Assembly (NCBI GenBank): GCA_026706345.1 | Contig: JAPOYX010000023.1 | Span: forward strand, 1-37,245 | Length of the DNA stretch: 37,245 bases | Reading direction: 5' to 3' | Source of the DNA: Gemmatimonadota bacterium | GTDB taxonomy: Bacteria > JAAXHH01 | Part shown: positions 27,401 to 34,799 of the stretch, one piece after another | How positions within the stretch are numbered: position 1 is the stretch's first letter | How the letters are laid out: every line of letters begins with the position of its first letter | Notes under the pieces: model-generated | What the model saw: the letters and a program-made list of their open reading frames with translations, nothing else | Told to the model about the DNA's origin: nothing | Databases searched by the model: none | Translations under genes and position numbers: made by a program

Positions 27401-29005
27401 GTTGTTCCCCAGCTGCACGATGTCCCCGGCCGTGCTCTCGATGGCGAAGTCCTCGTTCAGCGTGCCGATGAAGGTCTCCGTGGGCTCCATGATCACGTCG
27501 TAGTCGAACTGGTCGGGAATCGTCCCGCCCGACATCAGCGCGTTGATCCGGGCCCCCTTGCGGCCCCTGACCGCACCGTTCATGAGGTCCCGCTGGATGT
27601 AGGCGTGCTTGCGGCCCCGGCGCGGGGTATAGCCCTCGGCCAGCATGGACACGACGCCGTCGAATTCCTCCCGGGTCAGATCGCGATAGGGGTAGGCCCG
27701 CCGAACGAGATGATAGAGGTCGTCCTCCTGGAAATCGCAATTGGCCACCTCGGCGATGATCTGCTGGGCGAGCACGTCGAGCGGCTGTTCGGGGATGATG
27801 ATCCTGTCCAGTTCGCCCCGCCGCACCGAGTCCATGATCGCGGCCGCCTCCACCAGTTCGTCGCGCGTCAGCGGGAACAGGCGCCCCTTCGGCGTACCCG
27901 TGATCGTGTGGCCCGACCGGCCCGCCCGCTGAATCAGCGTGGCAATGGCCTTTGGGGAGCCGATCTGACAGACGAGATCGACGGAACCGATGTCGATCCC
28001 CAGTTCCAGGGAGGCCGTGGCCACGAGGGCCTTCAACGCGCCGGCCTTCAGCCGCTGCTCGGCGTCGTGGCGGTGCTCCTTCGACATGCTGCCGTGGTGG
28101 GAGGTGACGTGCTCGGTGCCGAGCCGTTCGCTGAGGTGACGCGCCAGCCGCTCCGACATGCTCCGCGTCGTGACGAAGATCAGCGTAGTCTCGTGCCGGA
28201 GAATGAGTTCCTCGAGGCGTTCGTACACCTCCTCCCACACTTCGTTCGACATGACGGCGCCGAGCGGTGAGCGGGGGACTTCGATCTTGAGTTCGAGTTT
28301 TCGCCGATGCCCGGTGTTGAGGATCTTGCAACCCTTCCCCTTATCGTAGGCGGCGCCGGTGAGAAAGTGGGCGATCCGGTCGATGGGTTTCTGCGTGGCG
28401 GAGATGCCGATACGTGTGAGCGGGCTGCTGGTAAGCCGTTCCAGGCGCTCCACCGAAAGGGCCAGGTGCGAGCCCCGCTTGTTGCCCACCAGCGCGTGGA
28501 TCTCGTCGATGATGAGCGTGTGCACGTTGGGCAGAATCCGGCGCCCCCCCGCGCTCGTGAGCAGCAGGTACAGGCTCTCCGGCGTCGTCACCAGGATGTG
28601 GGGCGGATGCTTTGTCATGGCCGCCCGTTCGCTCGTGGGCGTGTCGCCCGTGCGTACAGCCACGCGGATGGGCACGTCCGGCCAGCCGCGCTCCTTGAGT
28701 ATCGTCTTGATGCCCTTGAGCGGGACCTGCAGGTTGGCGTGGATGTCGTTGCTGAGGGCTTTCAGAGGCGACACGTAGACGATCTGGGTGCCCTCCTCCA
28801 GCGTACCGTACTGCCCCTGGCGGACCAGGTCGTCGATGGAGGACAGGAAGGCCGCCAGCGTCTTGCCGGAACCCGTGGGCGCCGCGATCAGGGTGTTCTG
28901 CCGCTGCTTGATGACGGGCCAGGCCCGCTTCTGGATAGCGGAGGGCTCGTCGAACTGTCTGTCGAACCAGGCGGCAACGGCAGGATGGAAGAGGTCGTTG
29001 GTCAT
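24470..29005 (-). CDS. lhr: Lhr-type ATP-dependent DNA helicase, full length
   Basis: A 1511-residue superfamily 2 helicase, the length of bacterial long Lhr. The N-terminal core has the Q-motif region [12 protein letters not shown], Walker [19 protein letters not shown] box [12 protein letters not shown], motif Ia/Ib segments, and motif [16 protein letters not shown] winged-helix and Lhr-specific beta-barrel region follows to about residue 880, then the large C-terminal extension. Long Lhr proteins act in DNA repair; mycobacterial Lhr is a 3'-5' translocase. Two repeats lie inside: a linker with two 10-residue GPPKDG-type units near residue 600 and an EEYAL duplication near 1035. The gene is flanked by a TATAAT-containing upstream region and is probably monocistronic. 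Confidence 0.95.
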   Translation of the reverse strand: MTNDLFHPAVAAWFDRQFDEPSAIQKRAWPVIKQRQNTLIAAPTGSGKTLAAFLSSIDDLVRQGQYGTLEEGTQIVYVSPLKALSNDIHANLQVPLKGIKTILKERGWPDVPIRVAVRTGDTPTSERAAMTKHPPHILVTTPESLYLLLTSAGGRRILPNVHTLIIDEIHALVGNKRGSHLALSVERLERLTSSPLTRIGISATQKPIDRIAHFLTGAAYDKGKGCKILNTGHRRKLELKIEVPRSPLGAVMSNEVWEEVYERLEELILRHETTLIFVTTRSMSERLARHLSERLGTEHVTSHHGSMSKEHRHDAEQRLKAGALKALVATASLELGIDIGSVDLVCQIGSPKAIATLIQRAGRSGHTITGTPKGRLFPLTRDELVEAAAIMDSVRRGELDRIIIPEQPLDVLAQQIIAEVANCDFQEDDLYHLVRRAYPYRDLTREEFDGVVSMLAEGYTPRRGRKHAYIQRDLMNGAVRGRKGARINALMSGGTIPDQFDYDVIMEPTETFIGTLNEDFAIESTAGDIVQLGNNSWRILRVEKGKIRVEDAQGLPPTMPFWFGEAPGRTVELSASLSRLREEVASRMDVGFGPPKDGSEETGPPKDGGEEVGPTPGRDSQGKLDPEWKREAEDWLMTSAGVSHVAATQIAEYLGATKAALGVIPSQKDLVAERFFDEAGDMHLVLHSPFGSRVNRAWGLALRKRFCRTFNFELQAAANEDSIILSLGATHSFPLDDVFSYLNAKTVREVLVQALLDAPMFEVRWRWNASTALAVLRRRGGDRVPPQIQRSVAEDLIAQVFPDQIACLENIAGDREVPDHPLVSQTIEDCLHEAMDVETLETVLKTMKSGDMNVHARDLREPSPMAEEILNARPYAFLDDAPLEERRTNAVRNRRWLDPAVAGDLGRLDPEAIDTVRSDAWPEVRSPDELHDALVLAGYVTEEEGRKGDQFGSWTEYYAVLEGDRRAATLVTEGGKRLWTPLERRIHFERLHPQGRFEPAEEIPDDVRGNLEKGFQATARQAGLADASATEEYALEEYALVELIRGRLETLGPVTAAGLAGSIDLPVGKVDQALIALESEGFVFRGQFSPDAGALEWCERRLLARIHRFTITKLRREIQPVSPADFMQFLFTWHHLAPDTRLKGADAVAAVLRMLEGVEAPAAAWESEILPSRVTDYDYAWLDSLCLSGKYAWGRLRPHRSNGENGKTAGPIRSTPIAIVDRMNRSLWMSLSGAAGDEELPLSTYAKTVLDLMTRQGAVFFDDITAQSGLLRTHTEEAVAELVSAGMVTSDSFAGLRALLVPSRHRESRRGRERRNPFDLSTAGRWGLTSRVPAEGNAEEDLEAYARVALARYGVVFRRLTERENASPPWRDLVRVLRRMEARGEIRGGRFVNGVWGEQYALGEAVTLLRSIRRKEKQGTLVAISAADPLNLVGIITPGRRVPGITSNRILYRDGEPILIMEGGEIRETSPVAAEEQWALRQELVKRDFPPKLKAYLSGRRTREKAGAQKS
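25886..25915 (-). repeat. 15-bp perfect tandem duplication inside lhr
   Basis: The unit cagggcgtactcttc occurs twice without mismatch (25886-25900, 25901-25915). On the coding strand it doubles five residues, giving [10 protein letters not shown]. The reading frame is preserved. Confidence 0.93.
27175..27234 (-). repeat. two 30-bp imperfect tandem repeats inside lhr
   Basis: Copies at 27175-27204 and 27205-27234 encode [10 protein letters not shown]- and [10 protein letters not shown]-type decapeptides in a hydrophilic linker of Lhr. The copies differ at several bases, so this is older than the 15-bp duplication. Confidence 0.85.
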
Positions 29006-29107
29006 GGGTTCTGCTGTAAGAATTGGTGGTGCTGATTGAACTGCAGAATCAGGGACTCAATATCTATCTCACCATATTCCATTATATTAAATGCCAAGGC
29101 AACAATC

Positions 29108-29145
29108 ATTATAGAATCGAAACTACACTACATGTCCTGTAGTTT
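29108..29145 (-). promoter_or_regulatory. possible lhr promoter with nearby inverted repeat
   Basis: On the minus strand TATAAT lies at 29113-29108, about 100 bases before the lhr ATG. Immediately upstream, AAACTAC (29120-29126) and GTAGTTT (29139-29145) form a 7-base inverted repeat with a 12-base spacer that would overlap the -35 region. No good -35 hexamer is visible. A terminator for the small genes upstream is an alternative, but no T-run follows. Confidence 0.35.
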
Positions 29146-29164
29146 ACGTGACCGGCGACGATGA

Positions 29165-29329
29165 CTAGTAGGCTATTGCGTAGATCAGCAGGCCGGTCCC
29201 CAGTACAAGCGCGATCAATCCCCTGTTCCTTGTTGTGAGCCCGATCCGCTCCACCGTTCTGCCGCCGGCCCACACGAGCACGCCCGATACGAACAGGTAT
29301 ATTCCAGCGGCGATCAATAACGCGCTCAT
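29165..29329 (-). CDS. 54-residue two-helix membrane protein, paralogue of the next upstream gene
   Basis: A short ORF of 54 codons plus TAG. Two hydrophobic helices (about residues 3-22 and 37-54) flank a polar hairpin with AGGRTVERIGLTTRNRG. The hairpin and both helices align with the 64-residue protein encoded just upstream: AGG-x2-x-ERIGL-T-x-RG is shared, with conserved hydrophobic spacing on both sides. That similarity between neighbours is the main evidence that this very short frame is real. Start ATG 29329 is preceded by AGGG about 9 bases upstream. It follows its paralogue by 39 bases on the same strand. Function unknown; inner membrane location expected. Confidence 0.72.
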   Translation of the reverse strand: MSALLIAAGIYLFVSGVLVWAGGRTVERIGLTTRNRGLIALVLGTGLLIYAIAY

Positions 29330-29368
29330 GAATCTGCCCTGCTTTGAAGTCTGGTGCCCGGGGAAACG

Positions 29369-29563
29369 TCAGGTCAGCAAGAAAGTCCCGAAGGTGGAGA
29401 TAATCACGCCCACGACCATGGCGATCTTGCCGCGCCTGGGGGTGGACAGGCCGATTCGTTCCATGTTGTTGCCGCCGGCCATGGCGAGCAGTCCCGTGAT
29501 GAAGAGAAACATGCCCACAAGCATCAATGGGAAAATGAAGACTGCATCCAGTACATCACTCAT
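29369..29563 (-). CDS. 64-residue two-helix membrane protein
   Basis: Starts at ATG 29563 behind a very strong ribosome site, AAGGAGG about 8 bases upstream. Two hydrophobic helices (about residues 8-30 and 47-63) enclose the hairpin AGGNNMERIGLSTPRRG. A longer frame through 30109 exists but overlaps the PhyH gene antiparallel in sense of frame and lacks support. The protein is a paralogue of the 54-residue product just downstream. It lies 68 bases after the PhyH stop and may be co-transcribed with the M20 and PhyH genes. I do not recognise the family. A small membrane-associated regulator or transporter subunit is possible but not shown. Confidence 0.78.
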   Translation of the reverse strand: MSDVLDAVFIFPLMLVGMFLFITGLLAMAGGNNMERIGLSTPRRGKIAMVVGVIISTFGTFLLT

Positions 29564-29631
29564 ACCGGGAGCCTCCTTTTTAACCGAGCGGTTAATACCC
29601 AGTTCGATTTCTGCGCTACCACCCCGGTGAA

Positions 29632-30486
29632 TCACGCCTCGTACAGCACCGGACAATACGCGGGATCGTCCAGGTGCTGCACGTAGTAGTCGTTGCGGCC
29701 CTCCACCGGCCGGGTGTTCTCGGTCCGCAGATGAAAGGCGAAGCTGCGGCGCGGCGCGTCCGATACGTTCGGCCCGCTGGCGTGGTAGGTATGCCGGTCG
29801 TGGAAACTGACCGCGCCGTGAGGCAGGACCGCCTCGACTTCCTCCCAGCTTTCTCCCTCGGGTACGGGGATATCCTTCTGCTGCGCTTCGTGGTCGTGCC
29901 CGAAGAAGTCGCCGCTGTCCAGCAGCCCCCACCGGTGCGAGCCCCGCAGGAACCGCATGGGGCCGGACTCCGCCGTCACGTCGCTCACGGCGACCCAGGC
30001 CGTGAACAAATCGCCTTCCATGTACTTCCAGTACTGCTTGTCTTGGTGCCAGCCGACGTTGCCCGCCACCTCGCCGCCGGGTGGTTTGTAGAGCATCTGC
30101 GACGCCCACAGCTGTACGCGCTTCGTGCCCAGCAGGGCCGCCGCCCAGCGTCCGATTTCGGGGTGCGAGGCCAGTTCATAGATGGTCCGGTCCGAAAGGT
30201 GGGCCTGGTCGATCTTGCGGATGCGCTTCGGGTCGTCTCCGGGGTTCCACGATCGTCGTGGCGGCTCGCCGGTCTCGTAATCTCCGGCCATGACCGCGTC
30301 CATGCGCGCCGTGACCCGGCTGATCAGGTCGGTGGGGATGATCGGCGGCGAAAAGTAAAACCCGTCGCGCCGGTATCTTTCGCCGGCATCCGGGGGAATC
30401 TGTACGGCGGGAATGGTGACAGCCATTCTGTTCTCGCTCATCGGGCGCTCACCAGTCCGGCTCTCATTCATCTGGTCCTCACCCAT
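29632..30486 (-). CDS. phytanoyl-CoA dioxygenase (PhyH) family protein with repeat-extended N-terminus
   Basis: Up to 284 residues. The core starts near YRRDGFYFSPPIIP and holds the Fe(II) triad: His and Asp in GWHQDKQYWKY and a distal His in RHTYHASGPNVSD, with Arg in PRRSFAFHLRTE as the 2-oxoglutarate anchor. GPMRFLRGSHRWG is the typical PhyH loop. The first 20 residues are four pentapeptide repeats encoded by 15-bp units containing three in-frame ATGs (30486, 30471, 30441); a fourth ATG at 30426 begins the conserved protein. Which start is used is unclear. It follows the M20 amidohydrolase after 21 bases and is probably in one operon with it. Substrate unknown. Confidence 0.88.
   Translation of the reverse strand: MGEDQMNESRTGERPMSENRMAVTIPAVQIPPDAGERYRRDGFYFSPPIIPTDLISRVTARMDAVMAGDYETGEPPRRSWNPGDDPKRIRKIDQAHLSDRTIYELASHPEIGRWAAALLGTKRVQLWASQMLYKPPGGEVAGNVGWHQDKQYWKYMEGDLFTAWVAVSDVTAESGPMRFLRGSHRWGLLDSGDFFGHDHEAQQKDIPVPEGESWEEVEAVLPHGAVSFHDRHTYHASGPNVSDAPRRSFAFHLRTENTRPVEGRNDYYVQHLDDPAYCPVLYEA
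30427..30486 (-). repeat. four 15-bp imperfect tandem repeats at the 5' end of a PhyH gene
   Basis: On the coding strand units such as atgggtgaggaccag and atgaatgagagccgg follow each other at 15-base spacing, encoding MGEDQ, MNESR, TGERP and MSENR. Three of four begin with ATG, and GTGAG inside each unit can act as a ribosome site for the next ATG. Confidence 0.8.
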
Positions 30487-30507
30487 CCATTTCGTTCCTA
30501 TCGACCC

Positions 30508-31914
30508 TTACTTCTCCGGCAGTGCGCTCGTGTACGTCTTCCCGTCCCTCGCCTCGTCGAATTCCTCGTTGGCGCGTTTGAGCAGGTCCGGGTCCCGCAA
30601 CAGGTCCAGACCCGTCAGCGCCAGCGCCTTGGCCGCGAAGAGCATGCCCCTGGTGCCGATGGTCGAACCGGAGGAGGCCACCATCTGCCAGCTGTGGGCC
30701 GGCGTGCCCAGGGGCCAGCAGCAGGTCGTGATCTGTCCCGTGGGCGTGATCCAGCTCACGTCGCCCACGTCGGTCGACCCTTCGACGCCGGGCGGGGTGT
30801 CGCTGTGGGGAAGCACCTGCGTCCAAAGCGGATTCTCGATGCTCTCGGCAATAGAATCCCTCTGCGTCGACTTCTCCATGCGTGCGTAGGCCATCTGAAC
30901 CGCGTTCTCGGGAAAAGTCGCCTGCAGCTGCCGGGCGAATCGCCGCTCCTCGGCGGTGAAGGCGAGATCGTTCACGGCCTGCATCTTCTGGAGCATCAGG
31001 TCGGAAATCGTGCCGTTCGGCAGGACCTCGTAAGCGCCCCCGATGAACTCGATATCGTGGGTGGTGCCGCTCATGAGCGCCGCGCCCCGGGCGATGTCCA
31101 GCACCCGTTCATACATCTCGTCCACCTCGGCGCGTTTCGGAGACCGGATGTAGTACCAGACCTGGGCAAAGGCCGGCACAACGTTCGGCGCCTCCCCGCC
31201 GCTCGTTACCACGCTGTGGATGCGGGCCTCCGGGATCACGTGCTCCCGGAGGTAGTTCATGCCCACGTCCATGAGCATCACGCCGTCGAGGGCGCTGCGT
31301 CCCTGATGCGGCATGGCCGAGGCATGGGCTGCCACGCCGTGGAAGTTCACCTTGAAGGAGTTGAGCGCGAGCGACGAACCGTTCCAGACCAGGTTCGTTG
31401 CGCCGGGATGCCAGGTGATGGCGGCGTCTAGGTCGTCGAAGACGCCGGCGTTTGCCATGAGCACCTTGCCCACCACCTGCTCTTCCGCGGGACAGCCGTA
31501 ATACCGGATCGTGCCGCCGATGCCGTCCCGTTCCATCGCGCGCTTCAGGGCCTTCACGGAGCCCAGGCACGCCGTGCCGAAGAGATTGTGCCCGCAGCCG
31601 TGGCCGGGACCGCCCTGCTCGATCGCCTCCCGTTCCGCCGACACCGTCTGCGACAGGCCCGGCAGTGCATCGTACTCGCCCAGGAACCCGATGATGGGAT
31701 CTCCCGAGCCCCAGGTGGCGACAAAGGCCGTGTCCATCCCCCCGGCGCCCCATTCCACGGAAAAGCCGTCGGCTTCCAGTTCCTTTGCCTGCAGCGCCGA
31801 CGCATAGGTCTCCTGAAGGGCGATCTGTGGATGGTCCCAGATGTCCTTCGCCATCCGGGACAAGCTGTCGTCCTGGTCGTTGATGTAGTCGATGATCAGT
31901 TTTTCCGCAGTCAT
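30508..31914 (-). CDS. M20 family amidohydrolase, AbgB-like (aminobenzoyl-glutamate hydrolase type)
   Basis: A 468-residue zinc peptidase-fold hydrolase. Metal-site segments are FLGEYDALPGL, GPGHGCGHNLFG and GCPAEEQVVGK, with the dimerisation domain between about 190 and 310 and a late STDVGDVSWITP segment carrying the last ligand region. This pattern matches AbgB, which cleaves p-aminobenzoyl-glutamate, and related N-acyl amino acid hydrolases. The true substrate is not fixed by sequence. GGAG lies about 9 bases before the ATG. It is the first gene of a run with PhyH and two tiny membrane proteins, and a TATAAT box lies about 80 bases upstream. Confidence 0.9.
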   Translation of the reverse strand: MTAEKLIIDYINDQDDSLSRMAKDIWDHPQIALQETYASALQAKELEADGFSVEWGAGGMDTAFVATWGSGDPIIGFLGEYDALPGLSQTVSAEREAIEQGGPGHGCGHNLFGTACLGSVKALKRAMERDGIGGTIRYYGCPAEEQVVGKVLMANAGVFDDLDAAITWHPGATNLVWNGSSLALNSFKVNFHGVAAHASAMPHQGRSALDGVMLMDVGMNYLREHVIPEARIHSVVTSGGEAPNVVPAFAQVWYYIRSPKRAEVDEMYERVLDIARGAALMSGTTHDIEFIGGAYEVLPNGTISDLMLQKMQAVNDLAFTAEERRFARQLQATFPENAVQMAYARMEKSTQRDSIAESIENPLWTQVLPHSDTPPGVEGSTDVGDVSWITPTGQITTCCWPLGTPAHSWQMVASSGSTIGTRGMLFAAKALALTGLDLLRDPDLLKRANEEFDEARDGKTYTSALPEK

Positions 31915-31994
31915 GGTCAGGCTTCTCCGATTGGTGTGCGGGATATTCGAAGGGTACGCGGGATTTGGGATGTCGATGCGGGATACAAAGGTAT

Positions 31995-32023
31995 ATTATA
32001 ACGGTCACCCGAAGCACATGCAA
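31995..32023 (-). promoter_or_regulatory. sigma70-like promoter for the M20-PhyH run
   Basis: On the minus strand TTGCAT (32023-32018) is followed after 17 bases by TATAAT (32000-31995), about 80 bases before the M20 ATG at 31914. The -10 is perfect and the -35 matches three of six positions. The AT-rich box stands out from GC-rich surroundings. Confidence 0.45.
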
Positions 32024-32129
32024 CGTAGATACATTGTAGAAACGATGCGGAGCTTCAGACGGACACCGGGGAATTACGCTACCAGCAGAGGTTCAGGAAC
32101 CATCCGGGGGCGGGAGGTGTACCTCCATC

Positions 32130-32993
32130 ATGCGCATGTTCGACCGGAAATTCGGTGAGCGTCTCATCGAGGAGTTGCCCGGGACGCCGGCGGTTTACCT
32201 GTTCAAGGACGGACGGGGGGCGGTTATTTACGTGGGCAAGGCGGGGAACATCCGGCGGCGCCTCCAACAGTACCGGAACGCCACCCGGCGCAAGGTGCAC
32301 CGGAAGATGCGCACGCTGGTCCGCGAGGCCACTGAGCTGGAAGTCATTCACCGGGATTCGGAGCGCGAGGCGCTGCTGCTCGAGAACGAGTTGATCCGCA
32401 AGCTGCGGCCGTCTTACAACGAAGACGGCACCTACGATTTCCTTTACCCGGCGATCGGAATCGGCGGTAACGAAAAGCAGGTCCTGTTATGCTTCACGAC
32501 CCACGTGGACGCGTGGAAGGACCTGGACCTGCGCTGGTACGGGGTGTTCAAGTCGCGCCGGCGGGCCCTGGCCGCTTTCGATGCCCTCGTCTATCTGCTC
32601 GGCCTGGTCGGGCACATCGAAAGGACCGCCCATCTTCCCCCGTACGAACGAATACGCGGTTCCCGCCTTACCGGTTTCCGCCGGCTGACGCCCGAAATCG
32701 TGGCCTCACTGGATGCCTTCCTTTCCGGCGCCGGCCACGACACGCTGGTACCCCTGACCCGGCAATTGCTGGAGAAACCCCTGGCCCGACGGGATGCGTC
32801 CGAGGTCCAGCGGAACATCCGGATGCTGAAATACTTCCACGACCGGGACCTCGCGCCGCTCCGGGCAGCCATGCGTTCCAGTGGCAAAACAGGAACCTAT
32901 GTTCCGCAGGACGAGCGGGACGCGCTGTTCCTGTCCACGGACGAGCGGTATGATGAAAGTGGCGCACATGATGAAGAAAGTAAGGAAAATTAG
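32130..32993 (+). CDS. stand-alone GIY-YIG nuclease, UvrC N-terminal-like
   Basis: A 287-residue protein. Residues about 19-100 are a UvrC/Cho-type GIY-YIG domain: PGTPAVYLFKDG, VIYVGKAGNIRRRLQQY, and LLLENELIRKLRPSYN with the catalytic Glu region. The remaining part (about 110-260) resembles no UvrC domain I can name; the UvrB-binding, RNase H and HhH parts of UvrC are absent. It may incise damaged DNA as Cho does, or be a separate nuclease. ATG 32130 and ATG 32136 are both possible. The ribosome site is inside the palindrome GGAGGTGTACCTCC (32113-32126), which could mask it. It precedes the vapBC pair by 83 AT-rich bases. Confidence 0.8.
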   Translation: MRMFDRKFGERLIEELPGTPAVYLFKDGRGAVIYVGKAGNIRRRLQQYRNATRRKVHRKMRTLVREATELEVIHRDSEREALLLENELIRKLRPSYNEDGTYDFLYPAIGIGGNEKQVLLCFTTHVDAWKDLDLRWYGVFKSRRRALAAFDALVYLLGLVGHIERTAHLPPYERIRGSRLTGFRRLTPEIVASLDAFLSGAGHDTLVPLTRQLLEKPLARRDASEVQRNIRMLKYFHDRDLAPLRAAMRSSGKTGTYVPQDERDALFLSTDERYDESGAHDEESKEN

Positions 32994-33001
32994 TTTATCC
33001 C

Positions 33002-33031
33002 TTGCTTTTCTTAAGAATACATATATATATT
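33002..33031 (+). promoter_or_regulatory. vapBC promoter with embedded palindrome
   Basis: TTGCTT (33002-33007) and TATATT (33026-33031) are spaced by 18 bases. The spacer contains the perfect 10-base palindrome TTCTTAAGAA (33008-33017). A direct repeat GGGATTACC occurs at 33055-33063 and 33068-33076, just before the vapB ATG. AbrB-type antitoxins repress their own operon, so these are natural operator candidates. Confidence 0.45.
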
Positions 33032-33076
33032 TCAAAGTAAGAAAATATGAAGAAGGGATTACCTTGAGGGATTACC

Positions 33077-33367
33077 ATGATCGAATCCAGCATCACCAGT
33101 AAAGGCCAGACCACGCTGCCCAAGGTGATACGGGAAACCCTCGGTATAGAGACGGGTGACAGGATCCGCTACGTGATCTACGATGACGAGGTGCGCATTC
33201 TGCCGGTACGCCCCATTGCACGGTTGTATGGCGTACTCGAATACGACGGTCCCGCCGTGACCACAGAGGACATGGACCAGGCTGTGGCGGATGGAGCCTG
33301 TGAGGAATCCGCCGTGACCGCGAAGGACATGGACCAGGCTGTCGCGGATGGAGCCTGCGAGGAATGA
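33077..33367 (+). CDS. AbrB/MazE-fold antitoxin, VapB type, with duplicated C-terminus
   Basis: A 96-residue protein. The N-terminal swapped-hairpin DNA-binding domain reads SSITSKGQTTLPKVIRETLGI, with GDRIRYVIYDDEVRILP after it. The C-terminal toxin-neutralising tail DMDQAVADGACEE is present twice because of a 57-bp tandem duplication, so the protein is about 19 residues longer than usual. GAGG lies 7 bases before the ATG. The stop overlaps the toxin start by ATGA, the normal coupling in vapBC operons. The antitoxin should bind the VapC active site through its tail and repress the operon. Confidence 0.9.
   Translation: MIESSITSKGQTTLPKVIRETLGIETGDRIRYVIYDDEVRILPVRPIARLYGVLEYDGPAVTTEDMDQAVADGACEESAVTAKDMDQAVADGACEE
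33254..33367 (+). repeat. 57-bp tandem duplication at the 3' end of vapB
   Basis: Copies at 33254-33310 and 33311-33367 agree at 50 of 57 bases. Each encodes 18 residues with the shared DMDQAVADGACEE, then TCC in the first copy and the TGA stop in the second. Most differences are silent or conservative (e.g. gtg/gtc, tgt/tgc), so the duplication has been kept under protein-level constraint. Confidence 0.95.
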
Positions 33368-33762
33368 TCGCGCTAGATACCAATGTCCTGGTCCGGTTTC
33401 TCGTTCGCGACGATGAAAGACAGGCCGCGGCGGCAAATGAACTGCTTTCGTCGTTGACTGTTGAAAAGCCGGGATTTGTCTGCCGGGAGGTCGTCGTCGA
33501 ACTCGTCTGGGTCTTGGAGCGCGCTTACGGCTTTCCCCGTGAGCAGATCGCCGACGTGCTCGAACATCTGGTCTCAACGGAAGTCCTGGTGATAGAAACC
33601 GCCGAAGATGTAGCGCTTACGGCCTTCCGGTACCGGGCCGGCGGCGTGGGGATTTCCGATCTGATGATCCTGGCCGCCGCCGAACGGGCACAGGCCCTTC
33701 CAGTGTATACTTTCGATCAGAAAGCCGCACGCCAGGAGGGTGTGACGCTGCTCCAGGGATAA
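33364..33762 (+). CDS. vapC: PIN-domain ribonuclease toxin VapC
   Basis: A 132-residue PIN-domain protein with the full acidic set: Asp5 in IALDTNVLVR, Glu46 in VVVELVWVL, Asp99 in GISDLMILAA and Asp118 in YTFDQKA. These bind the divalent metal for RNA cleavage; VapC toxins usually cut tRNA or rRNA. Overlap of ATGA with vapB couples their translation. All catalytic residues are intact, so the toxin is probably active and its antitoxin needed. Confidence 0.93.
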   Translation: MIALDTNVLVRFLVRDDERQAAAANELLSSLTVEKPGFVCREVVVELVWVLERAYGFPREQIADVLEHLVSTEVLVIETAEDVALTAFRYRAGGVGISDLMILAAAERAQALPVYTFDQKAARQEGVTLLQG

Positions 33763-33814
33763 CAGTTCCTTGCCTTACAGGACCCAGGGAACGGATGCAA
33801 TCCTCTTAGGCAGA

Positions 33815-33916
33815 TAACCCGTACTCAAATCGCACCAATATCGTAACCCGTACTCGAATCGCGCCAACGCGTAGTTGAGCAACCCGAGGCGCAGGCGAGC
33901 AACCCGAGGCGCAGGC
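33815..33916 (+). repeat. two nested families of short tandem repeats between vapC and the exonuclease gene
   Basis: First, a 29-base period: copies at 33815-33843 and 33844-33872 share taacccgtactc and atcgc-ccaa with a few mismatches. Second, a perfect 20-base duplication, gagcaacccgaggcgcaggc, at 33877-33896 and 33897-33916. No spacer-repeat alternation as in CRISPR is present. The whole intergenic gap is 194 bases and otherwise featureless. Confidence 0.85.
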
Positions 33917-33956
33917 AAGCAGCAGCGAAAAGAGATCAAACAAGAGAGATCACACC

Positions 33957-34799
33957 ATGTTCAAAAGCGTAATGCCTAATGTATGGGCCTTCGACGCGGA
34001 ATGGGTTCCGGACCCCGAGGCGGGACGTTTGCTCTACGACCTGCCGGGCGACATGCCCGACCGGGAAGTCGTCCTCGAGATGTGGCGCATGAACGGCGCC
34101 ACGGCAGAAAAACCGAGACCCTTCCTCAAGTACGCCATGTCCCGCCTGGTCTCCATCGCCATGGTGACCCGAAGCCAGGACCCCCAGGGTAGGGTGTCGC
34201 TCGACCTGCGGGTGCAGCCCCGGGACCCGGACAACCCCGAGGATTGCAAGGAATCGGTGATCCTGTCCCGGTTCCTGGAAAGCGTGGGCCGTCGCCTGCC
34301 CCAACTCGTCGGATTCAATTCCACGGGATCGGACCTGCCTATCGTCATTCAACGCGGGATAATCAAGGGTATCACGGCGGCCGGGTTCTGCAAGCGGCCG
34401 GACAAACCCTGGGAGGGTCCGGATTACTTCGCGCGGGCAAGCGAGTGGAACGTGGACCTGATGTCGGCCATCGGGGAATGGGGCAAGGCGCGCCCGTCCC
34501 TGAAGGAGATGGCGGTACTTTCGGGCATACCCGGCAAGATGGAAGGCTTCGACGGGGACAGCGTCGCCGAGGCCTGGCTCGACGGCGATATCCGGCGGAT
34601 CGCGCAATACAACCAGCACGACGCCGTGACGACCTATCTCGTCTGGCTGCGCATCGCCCACTTCGCCGGGTTCTTCAACGACGAACAGTACCGGGAAGAA
34701 CAGGACCTGGCGCGCTCCATGCTTGAAGAGAAGGCGAAATCACCGGAGAACGAACACCTGGCCGCATACATGCGGGAATGGGACCGCTTGAGGGAATGA
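33957..34799 (+). CDS. DEDD-type 3'-5' exonuclease (PolB-like exo2 family)
   Basis: A 280-residue protein with the RNase H-like exonuclease pattern: ExoI VWAFDAEWVPD (Asp13, Glu15), ExoII LVGFNSTGSDLPIV, and ExoIII IAQYNQHDAVTTYLVWLR. This matches the predicted 3'-5' exonuclease family related to the proofreading domain of family B polymerases but without a polymerase. Role in repair or RNA/DNA trimming is inferred. It starts at ATG 33957 behind AGAGAG. The stop codon lies in the first of three 21-bp repeats, so the reading frame ends WDRLRE and would end similarly in each later copy. Confidence 0.85.
   Translation: MFKSVMPNVWAFDAEWVPDPEAGRLLYDLPGDMPDREVVLEMWRMNGATAEKPRPFLKYAMSRLVSIAMVTRSQDPQGRVSLDLRVQPRDPDNPEDCKESVILSRFLESVGRRLPQLVGFNSTGSDLPIVIQRGIIKGITAAGFCKRPDKPWEGPDYFARASEWNVDLMSAIGEWGKARPSLKEMAVLSGIPGKMEGFDGDSVAEAWLDGDIRRIAQYNQHDAVTTYLVWLRIAHFAGFFNDEQYREEQDLARSMLEEKAKSPENEHLAAYMREWDRLRE

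Noticed and set aside
29369-30109. 246-codon minus-strand ORF extending the 64-residue gene upstream
   Set aside because: The extension overlaps the PhyH gene in another frame and the AAGGAGG site fixes the start at 29563.
33815-33916. CRISPR-like array
   Set aside because: Repeats are directly adjacent with no spacers, only two copies each, and no cas genes are nearby.
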